From NCBI RefSeq assembly GCF_008245225.1, contig NZ_VTAW01000003.1:124001-188000 (forward strand): a stretch of 64,000 nt of DNA, given 5' to 3'. Shown here in pieces: positions 51,336 to 60,166 of the stretch. The position numbers were made by a program, and so were the translations under genes. The notes below the pieces were generated by a model, which was not told the origin of the DNA, searched no databases, and was given only the letters and a program-made list of their open reading frames with translations. Each line of letters opens with the position of its first letter. The first letter of the stretch is position 1. This DNA comes from Natrialba swarupiae (lineage in GTDB: Archaea > Halobacteriota > Halobacteria > Halobacteriales > Natrialbaceae).

Positions 51336-52127
51336 CTACTGGGAAAGCACAGGATCGGCGTCGGCCCACACCGACTCGAACTGACACTCGAGTCGCGCGG
51401 CGAACTCTTCGTCACGAATGTCGACGACGCCGATGCGCTCGTCGTCGAAACTGGGATGTGGGATGTCGATGGCGACGCTGGTCCCGTCGACGATATCGAG
51501 CGAGACGTATCCCTCGCTCGTCCGTCTGACCTCGACGGTGGCGTCCTGATTCGTCGCCAGTTCGAACGCGGCCGCTGGAAGCGTCTCGGCCAACGTGTCG
51601 CTTACCAGAAACTGGACCTCGAGATCCCCGTTCATCCCGTCGAAAAACGCCTCGAGTTCCGCCCGGTAGCGCTCCCACGGCGCGTTTTCGTACGGCGAAC
51701 CGACGACGGCGAAGATGCGTTCCTCGGCGGTCCTGACCTGCTCTCGAAGCGTGGTGATCGCGTCCTCGCTGCCCAGCGGTGCCGGCCAGAAGTTTCCGTC
51801 GGTCGGCGGCGTCGGCGCGAGGCCAGACCGGATCGAGTCGGCGAGTTCCCGATACCGTTTCTCCTCACGCTCGAGCGTACGCGTCCGCTCGGCCAGCAGC
51901 CGATCGACGGCGACCTCGGGATCGACCGCGACGTATCGCCGCGGATCGCCGGGGTGGGCGTCGACGATCCCGCGGGCCTCGAGCCCGTTCAACACGTCGT
52001 AGATCCGCCCCGTCGGCACGCCGCTCGTCTCCGACACCGTTCGCGCGGTCGCCGCGCCGCTGGCGAGCAGCGCCCGATAGGCGCTCTCCTCGTAGCTCGA
52101 GAGTCCGAGTTCCTCGAGTTCGGTCAT
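51336..52127 (-). CDS. TrmB-family transcriptional regulator
   Basis: 263 residues from ATG at 52127. Winged helix at about 1-80: LGLSSYEESAYRALLASGAA, ARTVSETSGVPTGRIYDVLN, GLEARGIVDAHPGDPRRYVAVD. A linker helix (ERTRTLEREEKRYRELADSI) and a TrmB-type C-terminal effector domain follow (AEERIFAVVGSPYENAPWER ... GVVDIRDEEF). TrmB regulators sense sugars and control sugar transport and metabolism. Located divergently from phosphoglucose isomerase with a 255-base intergenic region, so pgi may be under its control; I did not find the TACT-N-GAGTA box known for halobacterial TrmB. Confidence 0.88.
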   Translation of the reverse strand: MTELEELGLSSYEESAYRALLASGAATARTVSETSGVPTGRIYDVLNGLEARGIVDAHPGDPRRYVAVDPEVAVDRLLAERTRTLEREEKRYRELADSIRSGLAPTPPTDGNFWPAPLGSEDAITTLREQVRTAEERIFAVVGSPYENAPWERYRAELEAFFDGMNGDLEVQFLVSDTLAETLPAAAFELATNQDATVEVRRTSEGYVSLDIVDGTSVAIDIPHPSFDDERIGVVDIRDEEFAARLECQFESVWADADPVLSQ

Positions 52128-52382
52128 GAAAACCCGTTGTCGATTCGCTGCCAAAGGCGTTCCCATCGGCCCGCGAATCCGGTTCGTTCGGAGGCTGATG
52201 TCTCGCTCTCCCGGTGCACCTCCGTGGGACGGGCCCACCGGAACGTCGGGACAGCATCCGTCTCAGACGGCGGACGCCTCGAACGCGGTGCGGTCGAGTT
52301 CGGACCGCCCTGATACGTCGATACCAGGCCGGACGGACCGCGTGACGGAACGACTTTAATCCAGGCCAGTGGTGTTCCGTCC

Positions 52383-53687
52383 ATGCACGTCGACATCGGT
52401 AACGCGCTCGCGTCGGTCGCCTCGCCGGGCGTCTCGAGGGACTCCCTCGAGCGACTGGACGAACGGGTGGCGAACGCACACGAACGGATCGAGGCCGGGC
52501 GGGCCGACGACGAACACGGCTACGCCGCGTTGAACCTCCCCGAGCGGGCGGATCCCGACGAGATCCGGTCGGCCGTCGACCCCGTCGCGGACGCCGAAGC
52601 GCTGATCACGATCGGCATCGGCGGAAGTGCGCTGGGTGCTGCGACGATCGTCGACGCCCTCGAGAACGAGGGTGACGGCACGGAGACCGTCTTCCTCGAC
52701 AACGTCGACCCCGAGTGGGTCTCGCGCCGACTCGAGGGACTTCCTCTCGCAGAGACGGCGATCAACGTCGTCTCGCGGTCGGGAACGACTGCGGAGACGC
52801 TCGCGAACTTCCTCGTCGTCCGGGAGGCGTTCGAGTCGGCCGGCGTCGACTGGACCGAGCGGACGATCGTCACGACCGGCGAGGCCGGCCCCCTGCGCGA
52901 CCTCGCCGATCGCCACGACCTCCCCTCGCTTCGGGTTCCCGACGGCGTTCCCGGTCGCTTTTCTGCGCTGTCGGCGGTCGGACTGGTCGCCGCAGCAGTC
53001 TGTGGCCACGACCTCGAGGCGCTGCTCGCGGGCGCTCAAGCAGAGGCCGACTCGCTTTCGGGCTCGCTGTTCGAGTGTCCGGCCTACGCCTACGGCGCGA
53101 CGGCGTATGCGCTGGATCAACGCGGCGTCGGCACGAACGCGATGATGCCCTACGCCGAGTCCTTAGAGACGTACGCCGAGTGGTTCGCCCAGCTGTGGGC
53201 CGAGAGCCTCGGGAAAGACGAGCTCGGACAGACGCCGGTTCGCGCACTCGGCGTCACCGACCAGCACTCACAGCTCCAGCTCTACCGGGCGGGACCGCGG
53301 GAGACGCTCGTCACGTTCGTCCGATCGCGAGAGACCGAAGACCGGCCGATCCCCGAGACGGACGTCGACGATCTCTCGTATCTCGGCGACGCGACCCTCG
53401 GCGAGTTACTCGAGGCCGAGTTCGCGGCGACGGAAGCGAGTCTCGCCGCCGCGGGACGCCCGAACATCCGTCTCGAACTCGAGCGCGTCGACGAGTACGA
53501 ACTCGGCGGCCTGTTGTACGGAATGGAAGCCGCCTGTGTGCTCGCCGGCGAACTGTACGAGGTAAACGCCTTCAACCAGCCCGCTGTCGAGTGGGCCAAA
53601 AAGGCGACGCGTGGACTACTCGGCGGCGGTGAGTTCGCGGAGGCCGAGGCGGTCGCCGAGAAGACGGAGCTTCGCGTCGAACGGTAA
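52383..53687 (+). CDS. pgi: Glucose-6-phosphate isomerase
   Basis: 434 residues, bacterial-type (not cupin-type) PGI. Visible: ALITIGIGGSALGAATIVDA (sugar-phosphate loop), NVVSRSGTTAETLANFLVVR, PDGVPGRFSALSAVGLVAAA, and RALGVTDQHSQLQLYRAGPR with the C-terminal catalytic region NQPAVEWAKKATRGLLG. It interconverts glucose-6-phosphate and fructose-6-phosphate, in haloarchaea mainly in gluconeogenesis/fructose metabolism. Promoter gactttaatcc lies about 27 bases before the ATG. Divergent from the TrmB regulator. Confidence 0.95.
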   Translation: MHVDIGNALASVASPGVSRDSLERLDERVANAHERIEAGRADDEHGYAALNLPERADPDEIRSAVDPVADAEALITIGIGGSALGAATIVDALENEGDGTETVFLDNVDPEWVSRRLEGLPLAETAINVVSRSGTTAETLANFLVVREAFESAGVDWTERTIVTTGEAGPLRDLADRHDLPSLRVPDGVPGRFSALSAVGLVAAAVCGHDLEALLAGAQAEADSLSGSLFECPAYAYGATAYALDQRGVGTNAMMPYAESLETYAEWFAQLWAESLGKDELGQTPVRALGVTDQHSQLQLYRAGPRETLVTFVRSRETEDRPIPETDVDDLSYLGDATLGELLEAEFAATEASLAAAGRPNIRLELERVDEYELGGLLYGMEAACVLAGELYEVNAFNQPAVEWAKKATRGLLGGGEFAEAEAVAEKTELRVER

Positions 53688-53719
53688 TCGGGCGGTCGCG
53701 AGGCGGCGTCGGTTGGAGA

Positions 53720-53787
53720 CAGTGATCGGCTCGAGGCGGTGATAGGCCTGAAACGGTGATCGGCCTGAAACGGTGATCGGCTCGAGG
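53720..53787. repeat. Four tandem 17-bp units downstream of pgi
   Basis: Units: cagtgatcggctcgagg, cggtgataggcctgaaa, cggtgatcggcctgaaa, cggtgatcggctcgagg. Outer units end in tcgagg, inner ones in ctgaaa. They lie 33 bases after the pgi stop and 72 bases before the CPBP gene. Short tandem arrays of this type may bind a protein or simply be slipped-strand expansion. Confidence 0.8.
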
Positions 53788-53859
53788 GCGCGCTCGGTAC
53801 GAGTCGTCGTTCGCGTCCGGTTGCGGAGGTCCTATGTTCTTTCGCTCGAACCCAAACGT

Positions 53860-54978
53860 ATGACCGAGACTGCACGACCCGATGGGACGTCCGTTCCGTC
53901 GGCAGTCGTCCCGGGAATCGGGGCCGCGCTCTCGCTCGTGACGCTGATCGCCCTGCTCGTCCCGGTCCAACGCGGTCTCGAGGATCCGGCAATCTGGGCC
54001 GCCCTCACCCTCACAGGCGTCGCCACGCTCGCGTTTCTCGTCGGCGTCCACGACGACGTCGATCACCGAATCGGCGGCGGGATCGCCCTCTCCTCGAGCG
54101 TGGGCGTTCTCCTCCTCGTCGGGTACGCGATGAACCAGGGACACGCCGTCCCGGTCCCGCTCGATCCGCTCCCGGTTTCGTTTCCGTTGCTCTTCGGCGC
54201 GTTCGTCACCGCGGGTCTGGGTATCGGTCTCGGTGCGGCCTCCTACGCCGACGTCGATCCCGTTGGTCTCCTCGTCCGGAGTGGATACACGGCGGGAATG
54301 ATGGGCGTCGGTGTCGTCGGCCTGTTCAGTATCGAGGTGGTACTGGTCCTGTTGGTGATCCCGATCATACTCCTCTTCGGGTCGCTTTCGCTCGCGCAGG
54401 CCGTCGCACTCAGCCAGCTCGGAATGGCCGTCGGAACCGGAACCGTCGCCGTCGCCTACCTCGTGTTTCGGGGCTACGACCTGTCGTACATCGACGTTCG
54501 GTTGCCAACCAAGCGTGACGTCCTCTGGACCGTCGGCGGCGTTCTCGTCATTTTCGGCGCGCTGTTTGCGATCTCGGCAGTGTTCTACACGACCGGGGTC
54601 GAAAGCTCCGATCACGGCACGGCCCAGCAGGCCCAGGAGAATCCCGAAATCCTCCTCATCTTGATTCCTGCATCGCTGCTCGTCATCGGCCCTTTCGAGG
54701 AACTGCTCTACCGAAACGTGATTCAGAAGGCGTTGTACGCACCGTTTTCCCGCTTTGGTGCGGTCGTCGTCGGAAGCGTCATCTTCGCGATCGTCCACAC
54801 CCAGGCGTACTGGACCGCCGGAACCGGCGAACTCGTCGCGAGCCTCGCCGTCGTGTTCGGACTCTCGATCGTCCTCGGCGTGATCTACGAGCGCACCGAA
54901 AACCTGGTCGTTCCAGCGCTCATCCACGGCGTCTACAACGCCATCCTCTTTACGAACCTCTATCTTGGCTACGCGTGA
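53860..54978 (+). CDS. CPBP-family intramembrane metalloprotease
   Basis: 372 residues with eight or more membrane helices. The C-terminal CPBP (Abi/Rce1-like) catalytic motifs are present: GPFEELLYRNVIQKALYAPF (EExxxR variant with EELLYR), AIVHTQAYWTAG (first His), and VPALIHGVYNAILFTN (HxxxN). Such proteases process prenylated or other membrane proteins, or bacteriocin-type peptides. ATG 53860 is preferred by the hydrophobic profile. Confidence 0.88.
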   Translation: MTETARPDGTSVPSAVVPGIGAALSLVTLIALLVPVQRGLEDPAIWAALTLTGVATLAFLVGVHDDVDHRIGGGIALSSSVGVLLLVGYAMNQGHAVPVPLDPLPVSFPLLFGAFVTAGLGIGLGAASYADVDPVGLLVRSGYTAGMMGVGVVGLFSIEVVLVLLVIPIILLFGSLSLAQAVALSQLGMAVGTGTVAVAYLVFRGYDLSYIDVRLPTKRDVLWTVGGVLVIFGALFAISAVFYTTGVESSDHGTAQQAQENPEILLILIPASLLVIGPFEELLYRNVIQKALYAPFSRFGAVVVGSVIFAIVHTQAYWTAGTGELVASLAVVFGLSIVLGVIYERTENLVVPALIHGVYNAILFTNLYLGYA

Positions 54979-55051
54979 GACGTTGGCTCGACGCGAGCGT
55001 ACGCAGTTCGATTACTTCGTTGCCAGTTACGTTAGTTCACTGTTAGTTCGA

Positions 55052-55510
55052 TTAGTTCGGATTCTTCCGTGCGAGCGCCGAGCCACAGATCGGGCACCGG
55101 TCTTTCTCCTCGTCGTACTCCCGGCCACACCCCTGACACTGGAAGTGCCAGTGGCGCTGTTCGTCGATCCCCTCGCGGGCGATCACCTCGACGTCGACGT
55201 TTAGCTTCTCCGCGACGTTTTGCATCGCGTAGTCGTCGGTGACGAGCGTGCCGTCGAGTTCGAAACTCGCGGCGACGAGACGAACGTCAGTATCGGAGAG
55301 CACCTCAAGGTCGCCGGACTCTTTGGCCGCCCGTCTGACCTTCTCCGTGGTATCCTCGTTCGGGATGTGAATGTGCATCCCGGAGCCTTCCATCGCATCG
55401 TAGCGATAGGCGCTCTCGTCCTCGAGTTCCTCGCGGACGAGCGGAATCGTCGCAGTCTGTTCTGTCGTGTGAAAATCGTGAATAAAAGCCGAAGAGTCGA
55501 GAACGTACAT
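55052..55510 (-). CDS. nob1: rRNA-maturation endonuclease NOB1
   Basis: 152 residues. PIN domain: YVLDSSAFIHDF (Asp5), REELEDE (Glu), then LVTDDYAMQNVAEKL (two Asp). C-terminal zinc ribbon: HFQCQGCGREYD and DRCPICGSAL. This fusion is the NOB1 enzyme that cleaves at the 3' end of 16S rRNA precursors. It follows the PRC-barrel gene by 4 bases, in one operon. Confidence 0.95.
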   Translation of the reverse strand: MYVLDSSAFIHDFHTTEQTATIPLVREELEDESAYRYDAMEGSGMHIHIPNEDTTEKVRRAAKESGDLEVLSDTDVRLVAASFELDGTLVTDDYAMQNVAEKLNVDVEVIAREGIDEQRHWHFQCQGCGREYDEEKDRCPICGSALARKNPN

Positions 55511-55514
55511 ACCG

Positions 55515-55760
55515 TTAGCGCTTGACGACGATGTAGTCTTTTACCGCCTGAACGCGGCTGACAGGGACCAGGAATCGGCCGGCGTCGTCGACGTCGAAGT
55601 CGATCCGTTGGGCTGGAACGTCCTCGTCGGGTTCGACGATGAGGTCGTGAAGCCCGCCGGTCTTGAGGTCCATCGTGATGTTGTATAGCAGTCCGAGCTC
55701 GGTGCCGTCGGATCCCATGACGGACTTGCCCGAGAGGTTTTCAGCGAGTATATCGCTCAT
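55515..55760 (-). CDS. PRC-barrel domain protein
   Basis: 81 residues: ILAENLSGKSVMGSDGTELG, then LLYNITMDLKTGGLHDLIVE and FLVPVSRVQAVKDYIVVKR, the standard stand-alone archaeal PRC-barrel. Related domains occur in RimM and in ribosome or photosynthetic-complex proteins. The conserved gene pairing with NOB1 suggests ribosome maturation. A TTTTTAATA box about 27 bases upstream of the ATG is its promoter. Confidence 0.9.
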   Translation of the reverse strand: MSDILAENLSGKSVMGSDGTELGLLYNITMDLKTGGLHDLIVEPDEDVPAQRIDFDVDDAGRFLVPVSRVQAVKDYIVVKR

Positions 55761-56062
55761 GCATACTCGTATTTACTAATCGGTATTAAAAACAGGGGGA
55801 GCGTCGCATCAATCAGCATACAGCACACAGGTCGTTTTCGCCTCGGTCGACGCCTCCTCCGACTCGAGGCGGGGATCGTCCGACGATCGTCTGACGTCGC
55901 GCCGGCCGAACCGGATCGCCGGTTCGCCAGCGCACTCGACATCGACACCGCCTGGCGAATCGCCCGTCGGCGTCGAGCGGTGAGTTTCTCCCGCCGCCGT
56001 GACGATGGGTTTAACTATCGCCCTGCGGAGGAACTAGACAAGACCTTCTCTGGTGGTTTACC
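55761..56062. other. Intergenic region between the PRC-barrel gene and infB
   Basis: 302 bases between divergent genes. The left end holds the PRC-barrel promoter (tattaaaaac on the plus strand, 55784-55793), the right end a gggtttaactatcg box near 56007-56020 for infB. The middle is GC-rich with no supportable ORF. Confidence 0.55.
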
Positions 56063-57868
56063 ATGTCGGAACCCGACGCAGACACTCTCGATCCCACATC
56101 CCTCAGAACGCCGATCGTCGCCGTCCTCGGGCACGTCGATCACGGCAAGACCAGTCTCCTCGACAAGATCCGCGGCTCCGCGGTCATCGAGGGCGAAGCA
56201 GGCGCGATCACCCAGCATATCGGAGCCACCGCAGTCCCACTCGATATCGTCTCGACGATCGCCGGTGATCTCGTCAACCCGGACGACTTCGACCTCCCTG
56301 GGCTCCTCTTTATCGATACGCCCGGACACCACTCGTTTACGACGCTTCGGTCCCGCGGCGGTGCGCTCGCCGACATCGCGATCCTCGTCGTCGACGTCAA
56401 CGACGGCTTCCAGCCACAGACCCTCGAGGCGCTGGACATTCTCAAGCGGTCGGAGACGCCGTTTATCGTCGCGGCGAACAAGATCGACACCGTTCCCGGC
56501 TGGAACGTAAACGAGGACTCGCCGATCAACGCGACCTACGAAGCCCAGTCGGACCGCGTCAGTTCGCGTCTCGACGAGAGCCTCTACGAGATTATCGGCA
56601 ACCTCTCCGACGAGGGCTTCTCCGCGGACCTCTACTGGCGAGTCCAAAACTTCCAGCGAAACGTCGGTGTCGTTCCCGTCTCGGCGATGACCGGTGAGGG
56701 CGTCCCGGACCTGCTTGCGGTGATGATGGGACTCTCCCAGCGCTACATGAAAGAAGAGATGGAGATCGACGTCGCCGGCCCCGGCGTCGGCACCGTCCTC
56801 GAGGTCAAAGAGGAGAAAGGCTTCGGGACGACGATCGATACTGTCCTCTACGACGGAACCGTTCGCGCGGACGACCAGCTCGTCGTCGGTGGCCAGAACG
56901 ACCCGATCGTCACCGACGTTCGGGCGCTCTTGCAGCCCCGACCGCTCGCGGAGATCCGAACCGAGAGCCGATTCGAGAAAGTCGACGAGGTCTCCGCGGC
57001 GGCCGGGATCAAAGTCGCCGCACCCGACCTCGCGGACGCGATGGCCGGCGCGCCGGTCCGGGTCGTCCGCAACCGGGACCTCGCGGAGGTCGTCACCGAA
57101 GTCGAGGCCGAACTCGCGGACATCGCCGTCGACACCGCCGAACAGGGCGTCGTCGTCAAAGCCGACACGCTCGGCAGCTTAGAGGCGATGGCCGATGCGC
57201 TGGACGAAGCCGAGTTACCGATCGTCCGCGCGGAGGTCGGCGACGTCGCCCCGCGGGACGTCTCGGTCGCCTCGACGGCCGAAGACCAGAAACAGCAGGT
57301 TATCCTCGGCTTCAACGTCGACGTTCTCGACGATGCTCACGACCGTGCCGAGATAGACGACGTCCGGATCTTCGCCGACGAGGTCATCTACCAGCTCATC
57401 GAGGAGTACGAGGAGTTCGTCGACGAACTCGAGCGCGCCCAGCAGGATACGATCCTCGAGAACATCGTCCGACCGGCCCGATTCAGGATCCTGCCCGATC
57501 ACACGTTCCGACAGAACGATCCGGCCGTCGTCGGCGTCGAGGTGAACTCGGGAACGCTCCAGAACAACACCAACGTCGTCAAATTCGACGGAAACGATCC
57601 GGAACGCGTCGGCCAGGTCAAAGGCATCCAGGAACAGGGAGAGGACGTCGACGAAGCACGCGCCGGCAATCGAGTCTCGGTCGCGATCGACGGCCCGACG
57701 GTCGGCCGCGGCATCGAGGAAGACGACGAACTCTGGACCGGTCTCCCCGAGAAACACGCGAAAATTCTCGAGCAGGAACTCACCGACGAGATCCCCGGTG
57801 ACGAACTCGAGGCGCTGAACATGTACCTCGAGAAACAGCGCAAGCGGGACCCGTTCTGGGGCAAGTAA
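56063..57868 (+). CDS. infB: Translation initiation factor aIF5B
   Basis: 601 residues, normal archaeal length. GTP-binding motifs: VLGHVDHGKTSLLDKI (P-loop, G23-S31), FIDTPGHHSF (G3) and VAANKIDTVPGW (G4). Domains II-IV follow, with GVVPVSAMTGEGVPDLLAVM and the C-terminal FDGNDPERVGQVKGIQEQGE, DVDEARAGNRVSVAIDGPTV. It joins ribosomal subunits in initiation. ATG 56063 is the only sensible start. Confidence 0.96.
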   Translation: MSEPDADTLDPTSLRTPIVAVLGHVDHGKTSLLDKIRGSAVIEGEAGAITQHIGATAVPLDIVSTIAGDLVNPDDFDLPGLLFIDTPGHHSFTTLRSRGGALADIAILVVDVNDGFQPQTLEALDILKRSETPFIVAANKIDTVPGWNVNEDSPINATYEAQSDRVSSRLDESLYEIIGNLSDEGFSADLYWRVQNFQRNVGVVPVSAMTGEGVPDLLAVMMGLSQRYMKEEMEIDVAGPGVGTVLEVKEEKGFGTTIDTVLYDGTVRADDQLVVGGQNDPIVTDVRALLQPRPLAEIRTESRFEKVDEVSAAAGIKVAAPDLADAMAGAPVRVVRNRDLAEVVTEVEAELADIAVDTAEQGVVVKADTLGSLEAMADALDEAELPIVRAEVGDVAPRDVSVASTAEDQKQQVILGFNVDVLDDAHDRAEIDDVRIFADEVIYQLIEEYEEFVDELERAQQDTILENIVRPARFRILPDHTFRQNDPAVVGVEVNSGTLQNNTNVVKFDGNDPERVGQVKGIQEQGEDVDEARAGNRVSVAIDGPTVGRGIEEDDELWTGLPEKHAKILEQELTDEIPGDELEALNMYLEKQRKRDPFWGK

Positions 57869-57910
57869 GCGAACGCTGCAAGTGGGGGTATAGAACTACG
57901 CTCGTGGAGT

Positions 57911-58450
57911 TCATCCGCATCTATCGTCCATCGACAGATCGCCGGAAAACGGTTCGTCGATCACGTCGAACTCCGCCCGGATCATCGTTTTCCCTTTCTC
58001 GTGATCGACATCGTCGCCCGCGACGTGTGCTCGCGGTCGGTTTCGGACGCTTGGTTCCCAGTGACCGCGGACTTCCGTCCGCCCGTCGCGTGGAAACAGT
58101 CGCGCGTGTAACTGCCAGTCGCCGTCGTCGGATAGCCGAACGAGGTTGCCGCGTTCGTAGATGATCCCGTCGTCTCGCTCGTACGCGTGAAGGTACGACA
58201 GGTAGTATTCGGAGAACCCGCGCCGTTTGAACGCCGCGATCGCGTCCGCCGGGGACATCTCGAGCACGCCGATATATCCCGCCTCCGACGGCGTACAGAC
58301 GGCGAGCGATTGTGGTACGTAGTCGTTCAACTGCTCGTAGGAGAGACGCGCCGTCGTCGTTCGAACCGACGACGGTGACGCGGCGTGGGCGACCCCGCCG
58401 GCCGTAAGCAATCCGGCACCGGATACGGCCAAAAACTTCCGCCGATTCAT
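57911..58450 (-). CDS. Tat-exported protein of unknown function
   Basis: 179 residues from ATG at 58450. MNRRKFLAVSGAGLLTAGGV is a twin-arginine signal with AHA-A as the probable cleavage area and no lipobox Cys. The mature part (LSYEQLNDYVPQSLAVCTPS, FKRRGFSEYYLSYLHAYERD, LVRLSDDGDWQLHARLFPRD) reads as a small alpha/beta domain. It is not assigned to a family. Convergent with infB, 42 bases apart. Confidence 0.75.
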   Translation of the reverse strand: MNRRKFLAVSGAGLLTAGGVAHAASPSSVRTTTARLSYEQLNDYVPQSLAVCTPSEAGYIGVLEMSPADAIAAFKRRGFSEYYLSYLHAYERDDGIIYERGNLVRLSDDGDWQLHARLFPRDGRTEVRGHWEPSVRNRPRAHVAGDDVDHEKGKTMIRAEFDVIDEPFSGDLSMDDRCG

Positions 58451-58625
58451 CGGGTAAGACACCGTTACGGCGGAGTAAATCCGTCAGGATGCAATTGTCC
58501 ACGCATTAGGGGTACGCGCTCGTCGTCCTACAGCGATCGTCCGCTCGACAGCGGGGCACGCCGGCCGATCGACCGGGACCGGCATCGAACCGAAAGCGTT
58601 CTACCGACCGCTGAACCGCTCCTGA

Positions 58626-59000
58626 CTATTCGAGTCGCTCGACCCGAACTCGCGCCCCGCCGTCGACCCCCTCGAGTGCCGACGTATCGGAGAGTCGGGC
58701 GACGACGTTGACCGGCGAAGCCGCACGGGGTTCGTCGTCGACACTCGCGGGCGTCTCGCCCCAGAACAGACAGAGCTTGCTCCCGGGCGGCCAGTAAGCG
58801 ACTGCCCCGACGGGAACCACTTCGCAGCCGTTTTCCGCGGGGACGTCCACCGGGACGTCGAAGTAGAGTTCGTCGCCCCACCGGACGGCGTCCCCGGAAA
58901 GCGGGAGTGCGTCCTCGAGCGCTCGACGCGTTGCCGGGGCGTCGTCGGTCCAGGTCGCCCCGAGTTCGCGGTCGTCGACGGTGACGCGAAGATCGGCCAT
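58626..59000 (-). CDS. Cyclophilin-like fold protein (DUF369/PF04126-type)
   Basis: 124 residues. ADLRVTVDDRELGATWTDDA, then LPLSGDAVRWGDELYFDVPV and VPVGAVAYWPPGSKLCLFWG match archaeal stand-alone cyclophilin-like proteins. Their peptidyl-prolyl isomerase activity is not established. It lies immediately downstream of the membrane-protein gene on the right in the opposite-sense arrangement (same strand, 26-base gap). Confidence 0.85.
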   Translation of the reverse strand: MADLRVTVDDRELGATWTDDAPATRRALEDALPLSGDAVRWGDELYFDVPVDVPAENGCEVVPVGAVAYWPPGSKLCLFWGETPASVDDEPRAASPVNVVARLSDTSALEGVDGGARVRVERLE

Positions 59001-59026
59001 AGCGTGGCTGACGAACTCGAGTTACT

Positions 59027-59947
59027 TCAACGCCGACGGTCGGGTTCCGTGGCCGGATCCGCGGGCGAAGTCGTCCGCGATTGCTCGCGGGCGCGGTCGA
59101 TCCCCTCGAGAACGGCCTCGGGATCGTCGATCACCGAGCGATCGCACCGCAGACTCGGCCACAGGCGTTGCTCGAGGACGAGCTCGTCGTCGGTCAGCCG
59201 AACGTCGTCGATCCGTTCCCAGGGAACGAGTGAGCTACTGAGTCCCGTCTCGATGAGAATGCCCGCGTCGTGTGCCGCCATCTCGGCGGTACCCCACCGA
59301 TCGGACGGTTCGAACTGGCCCCAGATCCCGTCGTCCATCCAGAGTGTCGCGAGCATTACAGCGCCCCAGAACGCCCAGAACAGGCCGAACCTGCCCCCCA
59401 CTGCGGCGCTGGCGAGACCGCCTGCGATCACCGCGAGCCAGACCGCCATGAGGGCGTATCTATTCGAAAGAGCGGAGAGCTTCCGGTACGACCAGGTGGC
59501 GGTGGGCTCGTCGCGCGTTAGAAACGCAACGTAGCGGCTTCGTGCCATGTGGGCGACGTCGAACCCGAGGACGCCCGTGAGAACGAACAACGTGGCGGCG
59601 AGGACGAGAAACCGGCTGGGGAGATCGATCGACGTGGCGGCCGAAATCGGCACTACTGCTCCGAAGGCTGCCGCCGGCGCGTAACAGGCGAGTCGACGCC
59701 ACCGACGTTCGCCGATGCGTTCGGCCAGCCCGGTTGCTCGGCCCGCGAGGACGAAGCCGACGATGGTCGTGACCGTGACGGCGGTCGGGAACATCGACAG
59801 GAGCGTCGGCGTCGCCACACCTGCGAGGACGCCGCCACCAGCGAGAACGCCGGCGAGGAGTATCCCGGTGTAGAATCCGATCGCCGTCTTGAAGCCGACG
59901 TCGGGGGAGCCGAAATCGGCCGCGTCTACACGATCGCGAGTTGCCAC
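59027..59947 (-). CDS. Multi-pass membrane protein with PH-like C-terminal domain
   Basis: 306 residues from GTG at 59947. About six transmembrane helices (IGFYTGILLAGVLAGGGVLA, VTVTTIVGFVLAGRATGLAE, FLVLAATLFVLTGVLGF, and two in the region LMAVWLAVIAGGLASAAVGG) precede a C-terminal soluble part with GILIETGLSSSLVPWERIDD, VRLTDDELVLEQRLWPSLRC. This resembles bacterial PH-like membrane proteins. Start confirmed by a TTTATTATA box 24-34 bases upstream (leaderless GTG). Confidence 0.75.
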   Translation of the reverse strand: MATRDRVDAADFGSPDVGFKTAIGFYTGILLAGVLAGGGVLAGVATPTLLSMFPTAVTVTTIVGFVLAGRATGLAERIGERRWRRLACYAPAAAFGAVVPISAATSIDLPSRFLVLAATLFVLTGVLGFDVAHMARSRYVAFLTRDEPTATWSYRKLSALSNRYALMAVWLAVIAGGLASAAVGGRFGLFWAFWGAVMLATLWMDDGIWGQFEPSDRWGTAEMAAHDAGILIETGLSSSLVPWERIDDVRLTDDELVLEQRLWPSLRCDRSVIDDPEAVLEGIDRAREQSRTTSPADPATEPDRRR

Positions 59948-59968
59948 GGTGGATCGTTCGACGCTCGT

Positions 59969-59985
59969 CGATATAATAAATAGTG
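59969..59985 (-). promoter_or_regulatory. TATA element of the PH-like membrane protein gene
   Basis: The plus-strand sequence cgatataataaatagtg (minus strand TTTATTATATCG) lies 22-38 bases upstream of the GTG at 59947. It is the most AT-rich stretch of the surrounding kilobase and positions the transcription start at or very near the start codon. Confidence 0.65.
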
Positions 59986-60166
59986 TTCCGACAGAAACCG
60001 ACTCGGCGGCGTGAAACGATCCGGATCTGACCGGGCAGACGAACGAAGTGACCGTCGAACCGCGACGCCGAAGCGTCGAACGACTGCTTCCTCGCTGGAA
60101 TGACAACGCCTATCGGAGTCGATCCGGTCCCGAAATCGTTTTCAACTGCTCGCGCGGACACTCGGT

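Noticed and set aside
52128-52382. Halobacterial TrmB binding box between the TrmB gene and pgi
   Set aside because: I searched for TACT-N7/8-GAGTA and did not find it; only an imperfect inverted repeat (tccgtggg...cccaccgga, about 52225-52246) is present, which is too weak to call.
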